A stretch of 56,522 bases of DNA from an uncultured Saprospiraceae bacterium (GCA_937929945.1 CALFUK010000036.1:1-56522); one strand, 5' to 3'. Numbered from the stretch's first letter, positions 45,826-54,660 are shown. Notes: generated by a model from the sequence alone, not told the origin. Numbers and translations: made by a program.

Positions 45826-46488
45826 CTACACGGTAGCCTTAATCCCACTGAGCATCGGTACAAACTTATAATGTCCATGCTCCTTAATCTCTATGCGGTC
45901 ACCATTTTTTACTATGCGCATCATTTTTTGATTATCTACTTCGTCATTCACTGGGATGACCATAGTACCGCCATCTTTGAGTTGGCTGATGAGCTTCTTC
46001 GGTATCATGTGACATGCCGCTGTGACCAGGATCTTATCAAATGGTGCGAAGCGCTCGGCTCCTTGGTATCCATCGCCAAGCAAGGTTCTGATGTGATTGA
46101 AGCCGATCTTCGTCAGTAGTCTAGAGGTCCGCATGAATAGCTCTTCTTGTCTCTCTATCGTATAGACTTTGGCACCCATCGATGCTAATACACAGGCTTG
46201 ATAACCAGATCCTGTACCGACTTCTAAGATGACATCTTTCTTTTTCACACCGAGCAAGGCAGTCTGCTGCGCTACTGTGGAAGGCTGAGAGATGGTCTGG
46301 CCAGCTCCTATTGGAAAGGCTGTATCCCTGTAGGCCCATTCTGCAAAGGCCTCATCCAGAAAGCAGTGCCTCGGTATGGTGCTAAACGCCGCTAAGATCT
46401 GAGGATCACTGACCCCTTTCCTTTTGAGGTCCGAGACCATCTGCTGTCGTAGACCCTTTAACCTGTAGCTGTCAGTATCTGAATTCAT
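45826..46488 (-). CDS. pcm: Protein-L-isoaspartate O-methyltransferase
   Basis: 220 residues. The methyltransferase fold shows AFPIGAGQTISQPSTVA, then the SAM-binding motif LEVGTGSGYQACVLASMGAKVYTIER (about 80-105), and later LGDGYQGAERFAPFDKILVTAA. It methylates isoaspartate in damaged proteins, allowing repair. It is divergent from the phosphohexomutase. ATTACAAAATAT at 46497-46508 is close to a -7 box on the minus strand but has one shifted base. Confidence 0.93.
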   Translation of the reverse strand: MNSDTDSYRLKGLRQQMVSDLKRKGVSDPQILAAFSTIPRHCFLDEAFAEWAYRDTAFPIGAGQTISQPSTVAQQTALLGVKKKDVILEVGTGSGYQACVLASMGAKVYTIERQEELFMRTSRLLTKIGFNHIRTLLGDGYQGAERFAPFDKILVTAACHMIPKKLISQLKDGGTMVIPVNDEVDNQKMMRIVKNGDRIEIKEHGHYKFVPMLSGIKATV

Positions 46489-46569
46489 AATGTAATATTA
46501 CAAAATATTATAATATGTAATTAACTACTGGTTAATATTTTAACTATTATTCTTTATCCTTTGGGCTTA

Positions 46570-46577
46570 TATTTTTG
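46570..46577 (+). promoter_or_regulatory. -7 box (TATTTTTG) of the phosphohexomutase gene
   Basis: A perfect TAnnTTTG 53 bp before the ATG at 46630, with a leader of about 47 nt expected. Further down, ATATTTTGTAAT (46587-46598) mirrors an identical 12-mer on the minus strand facing pcm (46497-46508). Confidence 0.5.
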
Positions 46578-46629
46578 ATTGCCAATATATTTTGTAATCT
46601 TAGAATAATCAAAATGAACGTGAAAGAGC

Positions 46630-48027
46630 ATGAATATAATTAAGTTCGGCACTGATGGCTGGAGAGCTATCATTGCAAAAGACTACACTGTCGACAACGT
46701 CAAACGCGTCAGCGAAGCGACGGCTCAATGGATGCTAAAACAGAATATGAAGAAAGCGGTCATCGGCTATGACTGCCGATTTGGTGGAGAGATGTTCAGC
46801 CACACTGCAGCTTCAGTCTTAGGTAATTTTGGTATTCAAGTCATATTGGATAAGTCCTTCGTTTCGACCCCGATGGTTAGTCTAGCCGTGGTCAAAACTC
46901 AATCTGATCTGGGGATAGTCATCACGGCCAGTCACAATCCACCGAGCTATAATGGATTCAAACTAAAATCTTCACTGGGAGGGCCTACCATACCTAAAGA
47001 TATAGCTAATGTAGAGGCAATCATCCCCGAAAACCCACTGGGCTCGATGCCTTCAATCAGTGATCTGGAAGAAAAAGACTTAATCAGTTACATCGACATG
47101 GAGCAGATGTACCTGGACCACGTTCGAGCTAACTTTGACATCGATTCAATCAAGCAAGCCAACATTAAGCTGGCCTACGATGCTATGTACGGCGCTGGTC
47201 AGAATGTCTTCAAGCGACTCTTTCCAGAAGCCCACTTACTACACTGTGACTATAATCCCTCATTTGAAGGGCAGGCACCCGAACCAATCCATCGGAACCT
47301 GACAGCTCTTTCAGATGCGATCAAATCTGATCCTGAATTACAGCTGGGCATTGCCAATGATGGTGACGCAGATCGAATCGGGATGTACGACGAGGATGGT
47401 AAATTTGTGGATTCTCATCACATCTTACTGCTACTGCTCTATTACCTCAAGGAATACAAAAAGCAAGATGGCAAGGTGATCATCACCTTCTCCGTCACTG
47501 ACAAAATGAAAAAGCTGGCTGAGCATTATGGCCTTGAGGTAGAGGTGACTAAAATCGGCTTCAAATACATTGCAGAAATCATGAATCATGAAGATGTACT
47601 GGTCGGCGGTGAAGAGTCTGGCGGACTGGCAGTGAAGGGACACATACCAGAAAGAGACGGTGCCTGGGTAGGTCTCATGATAATGGAGTTCATGGCTAAA
47701 ACGGGTAAGACCATCAAGCAGCTGGTCCAAGATGTGTATGATAAGGTCGGCTCCTTCGACTATGATCGGGACGACCTGCATATCACTGAGGAGCTGAAAA
47801 AGGACATCATAGATAAATGTGCCCAAGGCGGGATCACTGCTATCGGAGACAGGCCGATCATCAGGACCGAGGCCCAAGACGGCTATAAATTCTACCTCAG
47901 TGAAGATGAGTGGATCATGGTCAGACCCTCAGGTACAGAACCGGTGCTGCGCGTTTACGCTCAGGCTCCAGATGCTGCTGGCGTACGGGTACTCTTAGAC
48001 GCAGCACATCTATCCCTGCAAGCTTAG
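46630..48027 (+). CDS. Phosphoglucomutase/phosphomannomutase family protein
   Basis: 465 residues with the four domains of the alpha-D-phosphohexomutase family. GTDGWRAIIAKDYT opens it. The phosphoserine loop is TASHNPPSYNGFKLKS (Ser101), the metal-binding loop NDGDADRIGM (Asp244, Asp246, Asp248), the sugar loop GGEESGGLAVKGH, and the phosphate-binding loop RPSGTEPVLRVY. It interconverts hexose 1- and 6-phosphates. Whether glucose, mannose or glucosamine phosphate is preferred cannot be told; the sequence resembles single-type phosphoglucomutases of Bacteroidota. It converges on the 48041 gene with 13 bp between the stops. Confidence 0.92.
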   Translation: MNIIKFGTDGWRAIIAKDYTVDNVKRVSEATAQWMLKQNMKKAVIGYDCRFGGEMFSHTAASVLGNFGIQVILDKSFVSTPMVSLAVVKTQSDLGIVITASHNPPSYNGFKLKSSLGGPTIPKDIANVEAIIPENPLGSMPSISDLEEKDLISYIDMEQMYLDHVRANFDIDSIKQANIKLAYDAMYGAGQNVFKRLFPEAHLLHCDYNPSFEGQAPEPIHRNLTALSDAIKSDPELQLGIANDGDADRIGMYDEDGKFVDSHHILLLLLYYLKEYKKQDGKVIITFSVTDKMKKLAEHYGLEVEVTKIGFKYIAEIMNHEDVLVGGEESGGLAVKGHIPERDGAWVGLMIMEFMAKTGKTIKQLVQDVYDKVGSFDYDRDDLHITEELKKDIIDKCAQGGITAIGDRPIIRTEAQDGYKFYLSEDEWIMVRPSGTEPVLRVYAQAPDAAGVRVLLDAAHLSLQA

Positions 48028-48040
48028 TATCTCGCAAGCT

Positions 48041-49048
48041 TCAGAAGCGCAATAGCTTGGAGCTGTATGAATCTTCTTTTTTCTCTGGCATCGTACGCAG
48101 CTGAAAGGTCCCCATCAGCCCGATGTGTACTTCGTCGGCTATTGTGAGATCTTGAAGACCGATACACTCGAATTCTCTGGAAAAGAAGATGTGGTCATAA
48201 GGCACTTCTAATCTGGTCACATTCACCCCTCTCCTGCTATTTTCCAGTCCATTCTTCAGTCGATAATTTAAAATGTCCCTGGACCAATAAGTCATATTGA
48301 AATCGCCCAGATTGATGACAGGTCTATCGATTTGATCCAGATGATCAGTGAATACATTCAGCTTATCTTTGGCACTGCGGGTACTACTACCGGTAGCTTG
48401 CGGCATCAGATAGGTATTAAGTATCTGTACTTCCGAGTGATTAGCCGCTTCGATGCTGACACTTAGATTCGAGATGCGATCTACCATGATGGTATCAATC
48501 GTGCTGATAGGGTATTTACTATAGATGCCAGTCGCAAATGAAATGGGCTGCTCGATAACCGTATAATAGGGATACAACTTATGTAAGGTGGCTTCAAAAT
48601 ATTGGAACCAGTCTGGAGTGCATTCTTGTATACTGAGGATATCAGGGTCTCGACTTTCAATCAGATGATAGACCTGATCGTACTGTCTGGCCGCAGATGA
48701 AACATTGATATGCATCGTACTGAGCTTAGGCCCCGAATGAATCTTAGGCAGCAGCAGGTTATTATTAGAGGCATCCTTCAAATAAATACACAAGACTGCA
48801 CAGGAGAGCATGCTCCATATCATCAGCTGCCGCTGATTTAAAATAAAGAATATCAGCCCAAATAACAGCAGTGCTATCATATGTACTACTGCAAACTCAC
48901 TGATCAGCTGTGTATACTGGGACTCGAAGGGCATCACACAAGCTGAGACGACGATCAGCACAAGTGTCAGGTACACTATTTTTACGGCACTGGTATCCAC
49001 TATTCTATTCAGCCTACTAAGCATATCAGTTAAAACTAATGAATTCAT
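48041..49048 (-). CDS. Membrane-anchored endonuclease/exonuclease/phosphatase-family protein
   Basis: 335 residues. Three hydrophobic helices occupy about 20-100 and a C-terminal EEP-fold domain covers about 112-330. EEP motifs: MHINVSSAA (first strand), ILSIQECTPDWF (metal-binding Glu), GIYSKYPIS, INLGDFNMTYWS (Asp-x-Asn) and VPYDHIFFSREF (catalytic His). The fold hydrolyses phosphodiesters in nucleic acids, phosphoinositides or sphingolipids; membrane-attached bacterial members are of unknown substrate. A start at the ninth codon is possible. A perfect -7 box lies 62 bp upstream. Confidence 0.88.
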   Translation of the reverse strand: MNSLVLTDMLSRLNRIVDTSAVKIVYLTLVLIVVSACVMPFESQYTQLISEFAVVHMIALLLFGLIFFILNQRQLMIWSMLSCAVLCIYLKDASNNNLLLPKIHSGPKLSTMHINVSSAARQYDQVYHLIESRDPDILSIQECTPDWFQYFEATLHKLYPYYTVIEQPISFATGIYSKYPISTIDTIMVDRISNLSVSIEAANHSEVQILNTYLMPQATGSSTRSAKDKLNVFTDHLDQIDRPVINLGDFNMTYWSRDILNYRLKNGLENSRRGVNVTRLEVPYDHIFFSREFECIGLQDLTIADEVHIGLMGTFQLRTMPEKKEDSYSSKLLRF

Positions 49049-49109
49049 CGGTCTCTATGTCCACCGAGATTGCAATTGTTAACGTTAAAAAACAGATGGC
49101 CCTACAGGA

Positions 49110-49117
49110 CAAATATA
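49110..49117 (-). promoter_or_regulatory. -7 box (TATATTTG) of the EEP-family gene
   Basis: The minus strand reads TATATTTG, a perfect TAnnTTTG, 62 bp upstream of the start at 49048; expected leader about 55 nt. Confidence 0.55.
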
Positions 49118-49210
49118 GTATAGACAAGTTCTTTTGAAGATTTAGAGATAATTCAGCATAATAGTTGAGATGCTTTTATCTTTGTTTAGAAGCTAAAAAT
49201 GAAATTTTTG

Positions 49211-49494
49211 AATCGTCATTGATATTAAATAACGCCGACACCCGACTGGGTGATTACAGGAGTTATTGATTGATTGGCATTCAGTTCTAAAATGTAAACA
49301 TATGATACGTCTATGACGTAGATAATTAAGACACCCAAGTAGATGCTTGAACTTAGTTATTTGCTGACAGGCATTCGGATCTAAAAATTTAAACATATGA
49401 AACGTCTATGACGTAGATAATTAAGACACCCAAGTGCATGATTGAACTTAGTTATTTGCTGATTGGCATTTCGCCCTGAAATTTAAACATATGA
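49211..49494 (+). repeat. Tandem ~94-bp repeat (three copies) ending in the asd start codon
   Basis: Units: 49211-49305 (diverged), 49306-49400 (95 bp) and 49401-49494 (94 bp). Each ends TAAACATATGA; in the last unit this ATG is the asd start. Units 2 and 3 are about 85-90% identical and each begins with the palindrome ACGTC-TAT-GACGT (49307-49319, 49402-49414), followed by AGATAATTAAGACACCCAAGT. Unit 1 keeps the layout but has lost the palindrome. A further copy lies at 54498-54591. Confidence 0.92.
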
Positions 49495-50504
49495 AAATTG
49501 CTGTAGTAGGTGTCACAGGACTGGTAGGCCAGGTGATGCTAAAAGTGCTGGAGGAGAGAAACTTTCCAGTATCAGAATTAATTCCAGTAGCCTCTCAGCG
49601 CTCTGTAGGTAGCAAGATCAATTTTAAAGGCAGTGAATATACCGTCAAATCGATGCAAGAAGCGATCGACGCTGCGCCTCAGATAGCTATATTCTCAGCT
49701 GGAGCCTCGGTCTCAAAAGAATGGGCACCTAAGTTTGCTGAAAAAGGTAGCTATGTCGTAGATAATTCTTCTGCATGGCGAATGGACCCAAGCAAGAAAT
49801 TAGTTGTGCCTGAGGTGAATGCTAATATCCTGACTTCGGAGGATCGGATCATCGCAAATCCAAATTGTTCCACTATACAAATGGTCGTCGCCTTGGCTCC
49901 TCTGCAAGAGAAATACGGCATTAAAAGGTTAGTGATCAGCACTTATCAATCATTCACTGGTACCGGAGCAAAAGCTGTAAAACAGTATAACAGCGAAAGA
50001 GATGGCGTCCAAAACGACGAAGCCAATGCCTACCCTCACCAAATATTCGAAAACTGTCTGCCTCATTGTGATGTCTTCTTAGACAATGGATACACCAAAG
50101 AAGAAATGAAACTGGTGCATGAGACAAGAAAAATCATGGGCGACGATGCAATTAAGATCACAGCTACTGCTGTGAGAGTACCTGTAGATGGTGGTCACTC
50201 TGAGTCAGTAAATGTAGAATTGGCGAACAATTTCGATCTAAATGAGGTTATATCTTTGCTAAAAGAAGCAGACGGTCTAGTGGTGAAAAATGATCATGAA
50301 AATGATGAGTATCCCATGCCGTACTACAGTAAAAATTTAGATCCAGTTTACGTAGGTCGAATCAGACGAGATGAATCAATCGAGAATGGGCTTAACATGT
50401 GGATCGTTGCAGATAATTTAAGAAAAGGTGCTGCTACGAATGCAGTCCAAATAAGCGAACACCTGATAGAATCAGGCATAGTCAAAGAAGCAGCTTACGT
50501 ATAG
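49491..50504 (+). CDS. asd: Aspartate-semialdehyde dehydrogenase
   Basis: 337 residues. The N-terminus MKIAVVGVTGLVGQVMLKVL is the NADP-binding fold. The catalytic cysteine is Cys126 in NPNCSTIQMV, the family's DNSSAWRMDP motif precedes it, and VRVPVDGGHSESVNVE (with the acid-base His) follows. It reduces aspartyl phosphate to the semialdehyde that feeds lysine, diaminopimelate, threonine and methionine synthesis. The start codon lies inside the last unit of the 94-bp repeat array, so the array supplies the leader and probably the control region. A strong terminator follows 36 bp after the stop. Confidence 0.95.
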   Translation: MKIAVVGVTGLVGQVMLKVLEERNFPVSELIPVASQRSVGSKINFKGSEYTVKSMQEAIDAAPQIAIFSAGASVSKEWAPKFAEKGSYVVDNSSAWRMDPSKKLVVPEVNANILTSEDRIIANPNCSTIQMVVALAPLQEKYGIKRLVISTYQSFTGTGAKAVKQYNSERDGVQNDEANAYPHQIFENCLPHCDVFLDNGYTKEEMKLVHETRKIMGDDAIKITATAVRVPVDGGHSESVNVELANNFDLNEVISLLKEADGLVVKNDHENDEYPMPYYSKNLDPVYVGRIRRDESIENGLNMWIVADNLRKGAATNAVQISEHLIESGIVKEAAYV

Positions 50505-50539
50505 TAAACTGCTTGATTGAGATGAGTTGTATAGGATAA

Positions 50540-50576
50540 GTGAGCTTCCTTGGGTTACCAGGAAGCTCACATTTTT
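50540..50576 (+). terminator. Rho-independent terminator of asd
   Basis: GTGAGCTTCCT, a 9-nt loop and AGGAAGCTCAC form a perfect 11-bp stem followed by A and five T. Confidence 0.92.
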
Positions 50577-50623
50577 AAGTGCAGCTGCATAGAAAGATAT
50601 TAACGATTAGAAATATAGGAGCT

Positions 50624-52198
50624 ATGAAAACCAAGATGGTCATTTGGGGGTCTAACGAATCAGACGATAAGTATTTGTTGGGATTAGAACTCATACACGA
50701 AGAGAACAAAGTCAAAATATATGCCTTTCCGGCATCATCTGTCACAGAGGTCTTCTACAATCAGATGATGAATTTATGGAGAAATGGTGGTCCAGTCTCC
50801 TTCCCAGAAAACCACACAGAAATCATCAGAGATCTCTCCATGACGGAGGACATCTTACCCAAAGAGTTTAAGGTAGAAAGAGCAGACTTAGTCAATCGTG
50901 CAAAAACGGAATGGCACTTTGTCGTCCTGTCATCTAAGCTCCGAGAAGCCTACAACTCAGAATTACAGTCATTCAAAGATAAAGTGGAGCAGCTTGGTTC
51001 GTTCGACGATGGTCTATGGGAAGAACTCAAAGGATTCTGGGACAAGGTACAGGGTCAGGTCAGAGAAAAGAATCTCTTCAAAGAGCACGCCGACGAACTG
51101 AGAGAAAACACCAATCAACTTTTTGGTAAGCTCAAAGGGCTGCGTAAAAGCCTCAATGATGAATTCTCAAAAGTCTCAAAAGATCATGCGACAGTCTTCT
51201 ATGATAAGCTGAAGGACATCGAAAAAAGGATAAATGAAGGCTTAGGACTGCATCCCATATTTAATGAGCTAAAAGAGTTACAAAGATCATTCAATCAAAC
51301 AGAATTCACAAGATCAGATCGATCATCAGTCTGGAAAAAATTAGATGGCACGTTTAAGCTCATCAAAGAAAAGAAATTTGGCACCACTGCAAAGGATTCT
51401 AACTCTGTGGATCGAGTCAATCGCCGATACAATGGACTGATGTCAGCCATCAAGAAGATGCAAAACTCGATCAACCGAGACAAAAAAGACATCGAATTTC
51501 AGAATAATAGAATCGAAACCACTGAAGGCCAATTGGAGATGCAGATCAGGCAGGCCAAACTGGCCATGATTCAAGAAAGAATCAAGTCTAAGGAAGAGAA
51601 GCTCAATGAGATGCTAAAAACTAAAGACTCAGTAGAGAAAAAACTAGAACAAGAAAAAAAGAAGCAGGCTCAAAAAGAGGAGAAAGCGAGTGCCGCTGCT
51701 AAATCTGATGCTTCTAAACAGGAAAAAATCATCGATGAGAAGGTAGTTCAAACCAAACCAGCAGAGACTAAAGCAGAAGATAACAAACCAGCTGAAACTA
51801 ATGCTGCTGGGGCTAAGCCCTCAGAAGAAGGAGCTATGCCTGAAAAACCAGCTGAGACCACAGTAGAAGCTACCAAACCTGAGGAGAACAAAACAAAGGA
51901 AGATTCTACCAATAAAATCGCCGAGGCGAAATCTGAGGCTATTGCATCAGAAGTGCCTGCAGATACGCCGCCAGTACTGCCTGTATCGGAGCAAGTACCT
52001 CCAGCGGCTGAGTCAGAAGGGGAACAAGAATCTGACAATCAGCCGCAAGCTGAGAAAGATGATTCAGTACTCAGCGCCATCAGTAATACAGTCGGAGAAG
52101 CGGTAGGTGACGCAGTGGACACGGTCAAGGCGGCAGCTACAGTACTCACAGCTAAGGTAGATGGTGCTTTAGGTAATCTCCTCGAAGAAGAGGAATAA
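50624..52198 (+). CDS. Coiled-coil protein with a low-complexity Ala/Glu/Lys/Pro tail, function unknown
   Basis: 524 residues from the ATG at 50624, which starts MKTKMVIWGSNESDDKYLLGLEL; a GTG 15 codons upstream is possible but lies right on the asd terminator. Residues 1-110 look globular (alpha/beta). Residues about 110-345 are long charged helices, with coiled-coil-like heptads (LRENTNQLFGKLKGLRKSL, and KLNEMLKTKDSVEKKLEQEKK). About 345-470 is a disordered tail with repeats of KPAETKAEDNKPAETNA type. A final hydrophobic helix-like segment (ISNTVGEAVGDAVDTVKAAA) ends in LLEEEE. There is no signal peptide, so it is cytoplasmic. I recognise no family. It converges on the 52209 gene, 10 bp between stops. 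Confidence 0.8.
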   Translation: MKTKMVIWGSNESDDKYLLGLELIHEENKVKIYAFPASSVTEVFYNQMMNLWRNGGPVSFPENHTEIIRDLSMTEDILPKEFKVERADLVNRAKTEWHFVVLSSKLREAYNSELQSFKDKVEQLGSFDDGLWEELKGFWDKVQGQVREKNLFKEHADELRENTNQLFGKLKGLRKSLNDEFSKVSKDHATVFYDKLKDIEKRINEGLGLHPIFNELKELQRSFNQTEFTRSDRSSVWKKLDGTFKLIKEKKFGTTAKDSNSVDRVNRRYNGLMSAIKKMQNSINRDKKDIEFQNNRIETTEGQLEMQIRQAKLAMIQERIKSKEEKLNEMLKTKDSVEKKLEQEKKKQAQKEEKASAAAKSDASKQEKIIDEKVVQTKPAETKAEDNKPAETNAAGAKPSEEGAMPEKPAETTVEATKPEENKTKEDSTNKIAEAKSEAIASEVPADTPPVLPVSEQVPPAAESEGEQESDNQPQAEKDDSVLSAISNTVGEAVGDAVDTVKAAATVLTAKVDGALGNLLEEEE

Positions 52199-52208
52199 TA
52201 GATATTAC

Positions 52209-54434
52209 CTACTTAGATTTTATTGTGTGATCAGTATAGATCAGCTGAGACGTACCTAATTTCAAATACGTACTAACATGCTGGGGACATACCAGTACTT
52301 TGTCAATGCTGTTATAGTGCCCATCAACACGCAGTGAAATCATAGCCGTTCGCTCCGTCACGGAGAATGGCACCTTCAATCTGATCCAATCATCATGCAC
52401 TAGCAATCGACCAGCATTAAGATCTCTGAAACCGATCTGCTCTAGTTGATTTTCATATTCATCATAAGTTATCAAATAAAATACGGGAATGCCAGACCAG
52501 TCAGCCTCTACTCGATACCAGACACTAACAAAATAATCTGTGGCTGAGTCAAGCACTACTGGGTGATGATCAATCAAGTAGTGACTACCAGTCTCAAGAA
52601 AAAGAGCACCTGCCCCAGCTAAGCCCTCAGTCGCGCTGTGATCCTCAAAATCTGCAAAGACAATGCCTTGCTGACTGAGTTCGCCACCACTGAGATCGAC
52701 TGCATCAGTCAGTGAGTCATATTCAATTCGCTCATGACTCAAGATATCTTCAGGTGTTACTTCATAAAGGCTGATGTACTCATCCTTATTTATGTACGTA
52801 GCCTTCGCCAGCACGTCCTCATATTCTGGAATGCGTTCATTCTGAATGATAATCAGGTAGGGTCTTTTATCCTCCTGAAATACAAGATTTTTATGGCGAA
52901 AATGGGGATTAGACAGCTGCTGCACTGCAAGTACAGAAGAGACAGGGCTTCTGGACATGACACAGGCTGTCAGCGGTAGTCCTGACTGATAGGCATATTC
53001 CATAGCGTACATTTTCGTATGCCAGTCGTCGTGGATATCTATCTTCTCCACACCCTCAGTCGAAGCAGGAAGTGTGTAAGCTGCCTGAAAATAACTGTGA
53101 TCCATAGATACTGCAGCCAGCATATCCTGAATGATGTGCCGATCCTTAAAGTTATTCGATGTGCTATACTTCTGGTAGTTAGCTCCGATGGTTCGATGGT
53201 AATGCTGAGATTCATGCATCCAGATCACCAAGACGACTAAGAATAGGAATACCCTCACAGCTGGCGACTTGATCCGACTTACCAATTGATAAAAACCAAT
53301 TGAAAGAATCACAAATATGATGTAGTAATAGATCCATGATAAACGCCCTAATCCTCTAAACTGCTTGAGTGGTGGTAGCAGCTCCAGAATCAAGCCACCT
53401 GTGAAAAGGACATGCAGACCTGCACCTAAGAACAAAGCTGCCAAGCCCGCAAATAGATAGGTATGAGGTATCTCTACTGGTGCCGACTTCTCTCCCCTAA
53501 TATTATAGATGCTCCTCCCAATCAGATAGATGGGTAATATCAGGAGCAAGCAGCCCAAGTAGGCATAGCCCTCACTGTAGTAAGGCCTGTAAATGACAAC
53601 TCCATCGAAGCAATCTCTAAACCATCCATAATAAGGCAACAGATCACCCCATATGGTATTGTGATGCTCCAGGCCGAAGGGATTAGAGGGCCGATCATCA
53701 TAGGGATCAATAAGCTTGACTAAGCCATAAAACAATAGCATAGGTAGTATACTGCACAAGTAAAGCTTATGGCGCAGCAGGCGCAGCTTCAGCAGTATAG
53801 CTGTGGCTAAGAGAAAAATGAATGTGGACAAAATAAAGATGTGATACGGATGCACAAATCCTGAGCAAAAAAGTGCGCCGGTTAGTACAATGATTTTTCC
53901 AAATGTCAGATGCGCCTCATGCTTAAGTAAATACAACCACAGCATAGGTATGAAAGGATAAGCCAGCGCGAAGTGGCTCTGCACCCGCAGTAACTGAGGA
54001 CTCAATGCCATACAGATAATCGCAAATAAAACACTGGCCATCCAGTGGACCCCGAAGTGCTTATATATATGATAAAGGCATACTGTACCGACGTAGCAGC
54101 ATAGTAGCGGCAGTCCATTGACAATGCCGATTAATGATGAAGATACATCCAGCCCTACCATTTTAAACAATTGGAGCAGCCAGACAATGATCACCTGACC
54201 GTCAGCATAAACAGCCATGTCACCAAATGGATACAACAACCCATCGAAATGCATCCCTGAACCATATTGGTATTGGTAGGCGAAAGAAAAATAATTCTTA
54301 AATCCATCTCCACTGGTGTCAAACTGAACCTCATTAAGTCTGAATAAGTCCTCGCCTAAGATATGGTAGAAAATACTGATGACCCCAAGAAGTAATATGA
54401 CGTAGGCAACACCCTTTTTTAATAGATCATTCAC
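52209..54434 (-). CDS. GT-C-like integral membrane glycosyltransferase with C-terminal beta domain
   Basis: 741 residues from a GTG start; no in-frame ATG lies upstream. About ten to twelve hydrophobic helices cover residues 8-420. The first periplasmic loop, with DTSGDGFKNYFSFAYQYQYG and then YPFGDMAVYADGQ, carries the acidic residues expected of GT-C enzymes, which use polyprenyl-phosphate sugars. After the helices comes a soluble part (about 440-560) and then a beta-sandwich-like domain (about 570-735) with FADFEDHS, DYFVSVWYRVEADWSG and WIRLKVPFSV, similar to carbohydrate-binding modules. It probably transfers a sugar to a lipid or exported protein. The specific family and acceptor are unknown. 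Confidence 0.65.
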   Translation of the reverse strand: MNDLLKKGVAYVILLLGVISIFYHILGEDLFRLNEVQFDTSGDGFKNYFSFAYQYQYGSGMHFDGLLYPFGDMAVYADGQVIIVWLLQLFKMVGLDVSSSLIGIVNGLPLLCCYVGTVCLYHIYKHFGVHWMASVLFAIICMALSPQLLRVQSHFALAYPFIPMLWLYLLKHEAHLTFGKIIVLTGALFCSGFVHPYHIFILSTFIFLLATAILLKLRLLRHKLYLCSILPMLLFYGLVKLIDPYDDRPSNPFGLEHHNTIWGDLLPYYGWFRDCFDGVVIYRPYYSEGYAYLGCLLLILPIYLIGRSIYNIRGEKSAPVEIPHTYLFAGLAALFLGAGLHVLFTGGLILELLPPLKQFRGLGRLSWIYYYIIFVILSIGFYQLVSRIKSPAVRVFLFLVVLVIWMHESQHYHRTIGANYQKYSTSNNFKDRHIIQDMLAAVSMDHSYFQAAYTLPASTEGVEKIDIHDDWHTKMYAMEYAYQSGLPLTACVMSRSPVSSVLAVQQLSNPHFRHKNLVFQEDKRPYLIIIQNERIPEYEDVLAKATYINKDEYISLYEVTPEDILSHERIEYDSLTDAVDLSGGELSQQGIVFADFEDHSATEGLAGAGALFLETGSHYLIDHHPVVLDSATDYFVSVWYRVEADWSGIPVFYLITYDEYENQLEQIGFRDLNAGRLLVHDDWIRLKVPFSVTERTAMISLRVDGHYNSIDKVLVCPQHVSTYLKLGTSQLIYTDHTIKSK

Positions 54435-54439
54435 TATGA

Positions 54440-54447
54440 CAAATGTA
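54440..54447 (-). promoter_or_regulatory. Candidate -7 box (TACATTTG) next to the GT-C start
   Basis: The minus strand reads TACATTTG, a perfect TAnnTTTG, 5 bp upstream of the GTG start codon. Use of this box would give a leaderless transcript, as with guaB. Chance is possible. Confidence 0.35.
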
Positions 54448-54497
54448 GTGACTGTATTTGATCTATGTGTTCATTTCCTTGATGGTAATAGCTATCA

Positions 54498-54591
54498 AAC
54501 GTCTATGACGTAGATAATTAAGACAACCAAGTGGATGATTGAACTTAGTTAATTGCTGATTGGTCCTTCGTCCTGAAACTTAAACATATGA
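54498..54591 (+). repeat. Single remote copy of the 94-bp asd-leader repeat
   Basis: This unit matches 49401-49494 at about 86 of 94 positions, including the palindrome ACGTCTATGACGT (54499-54511) and the closing TAAACATATGA. The bases after it (TTTGCTGTAG) resemble the start of asd (ATTGCTGTAG), but the frame here stops after five codons. It lies between two minus-strand genes and is not followed by a gene on its own strand. Confidence 0.92.
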
Positions 54592-54660
54592 TTTGCTGTA
54601 GATAAATCTGACAAGGAAGCTTAAGTCTCGACATCACACAATCCTAATAAAAACCAAACC

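Noticed and set aside
49211-49494. CRISPR array upstream of asd
   Set aside because: Repeats are ~94 bp, contiguous and without spacers; no cas gene is nearby.
54589-54606. Short open frame at the end of the remote 94-bp repeat
   Set aside because: ATG is followed by a stop after five codons. It is best read as a fossil of the asd start, not a gene.
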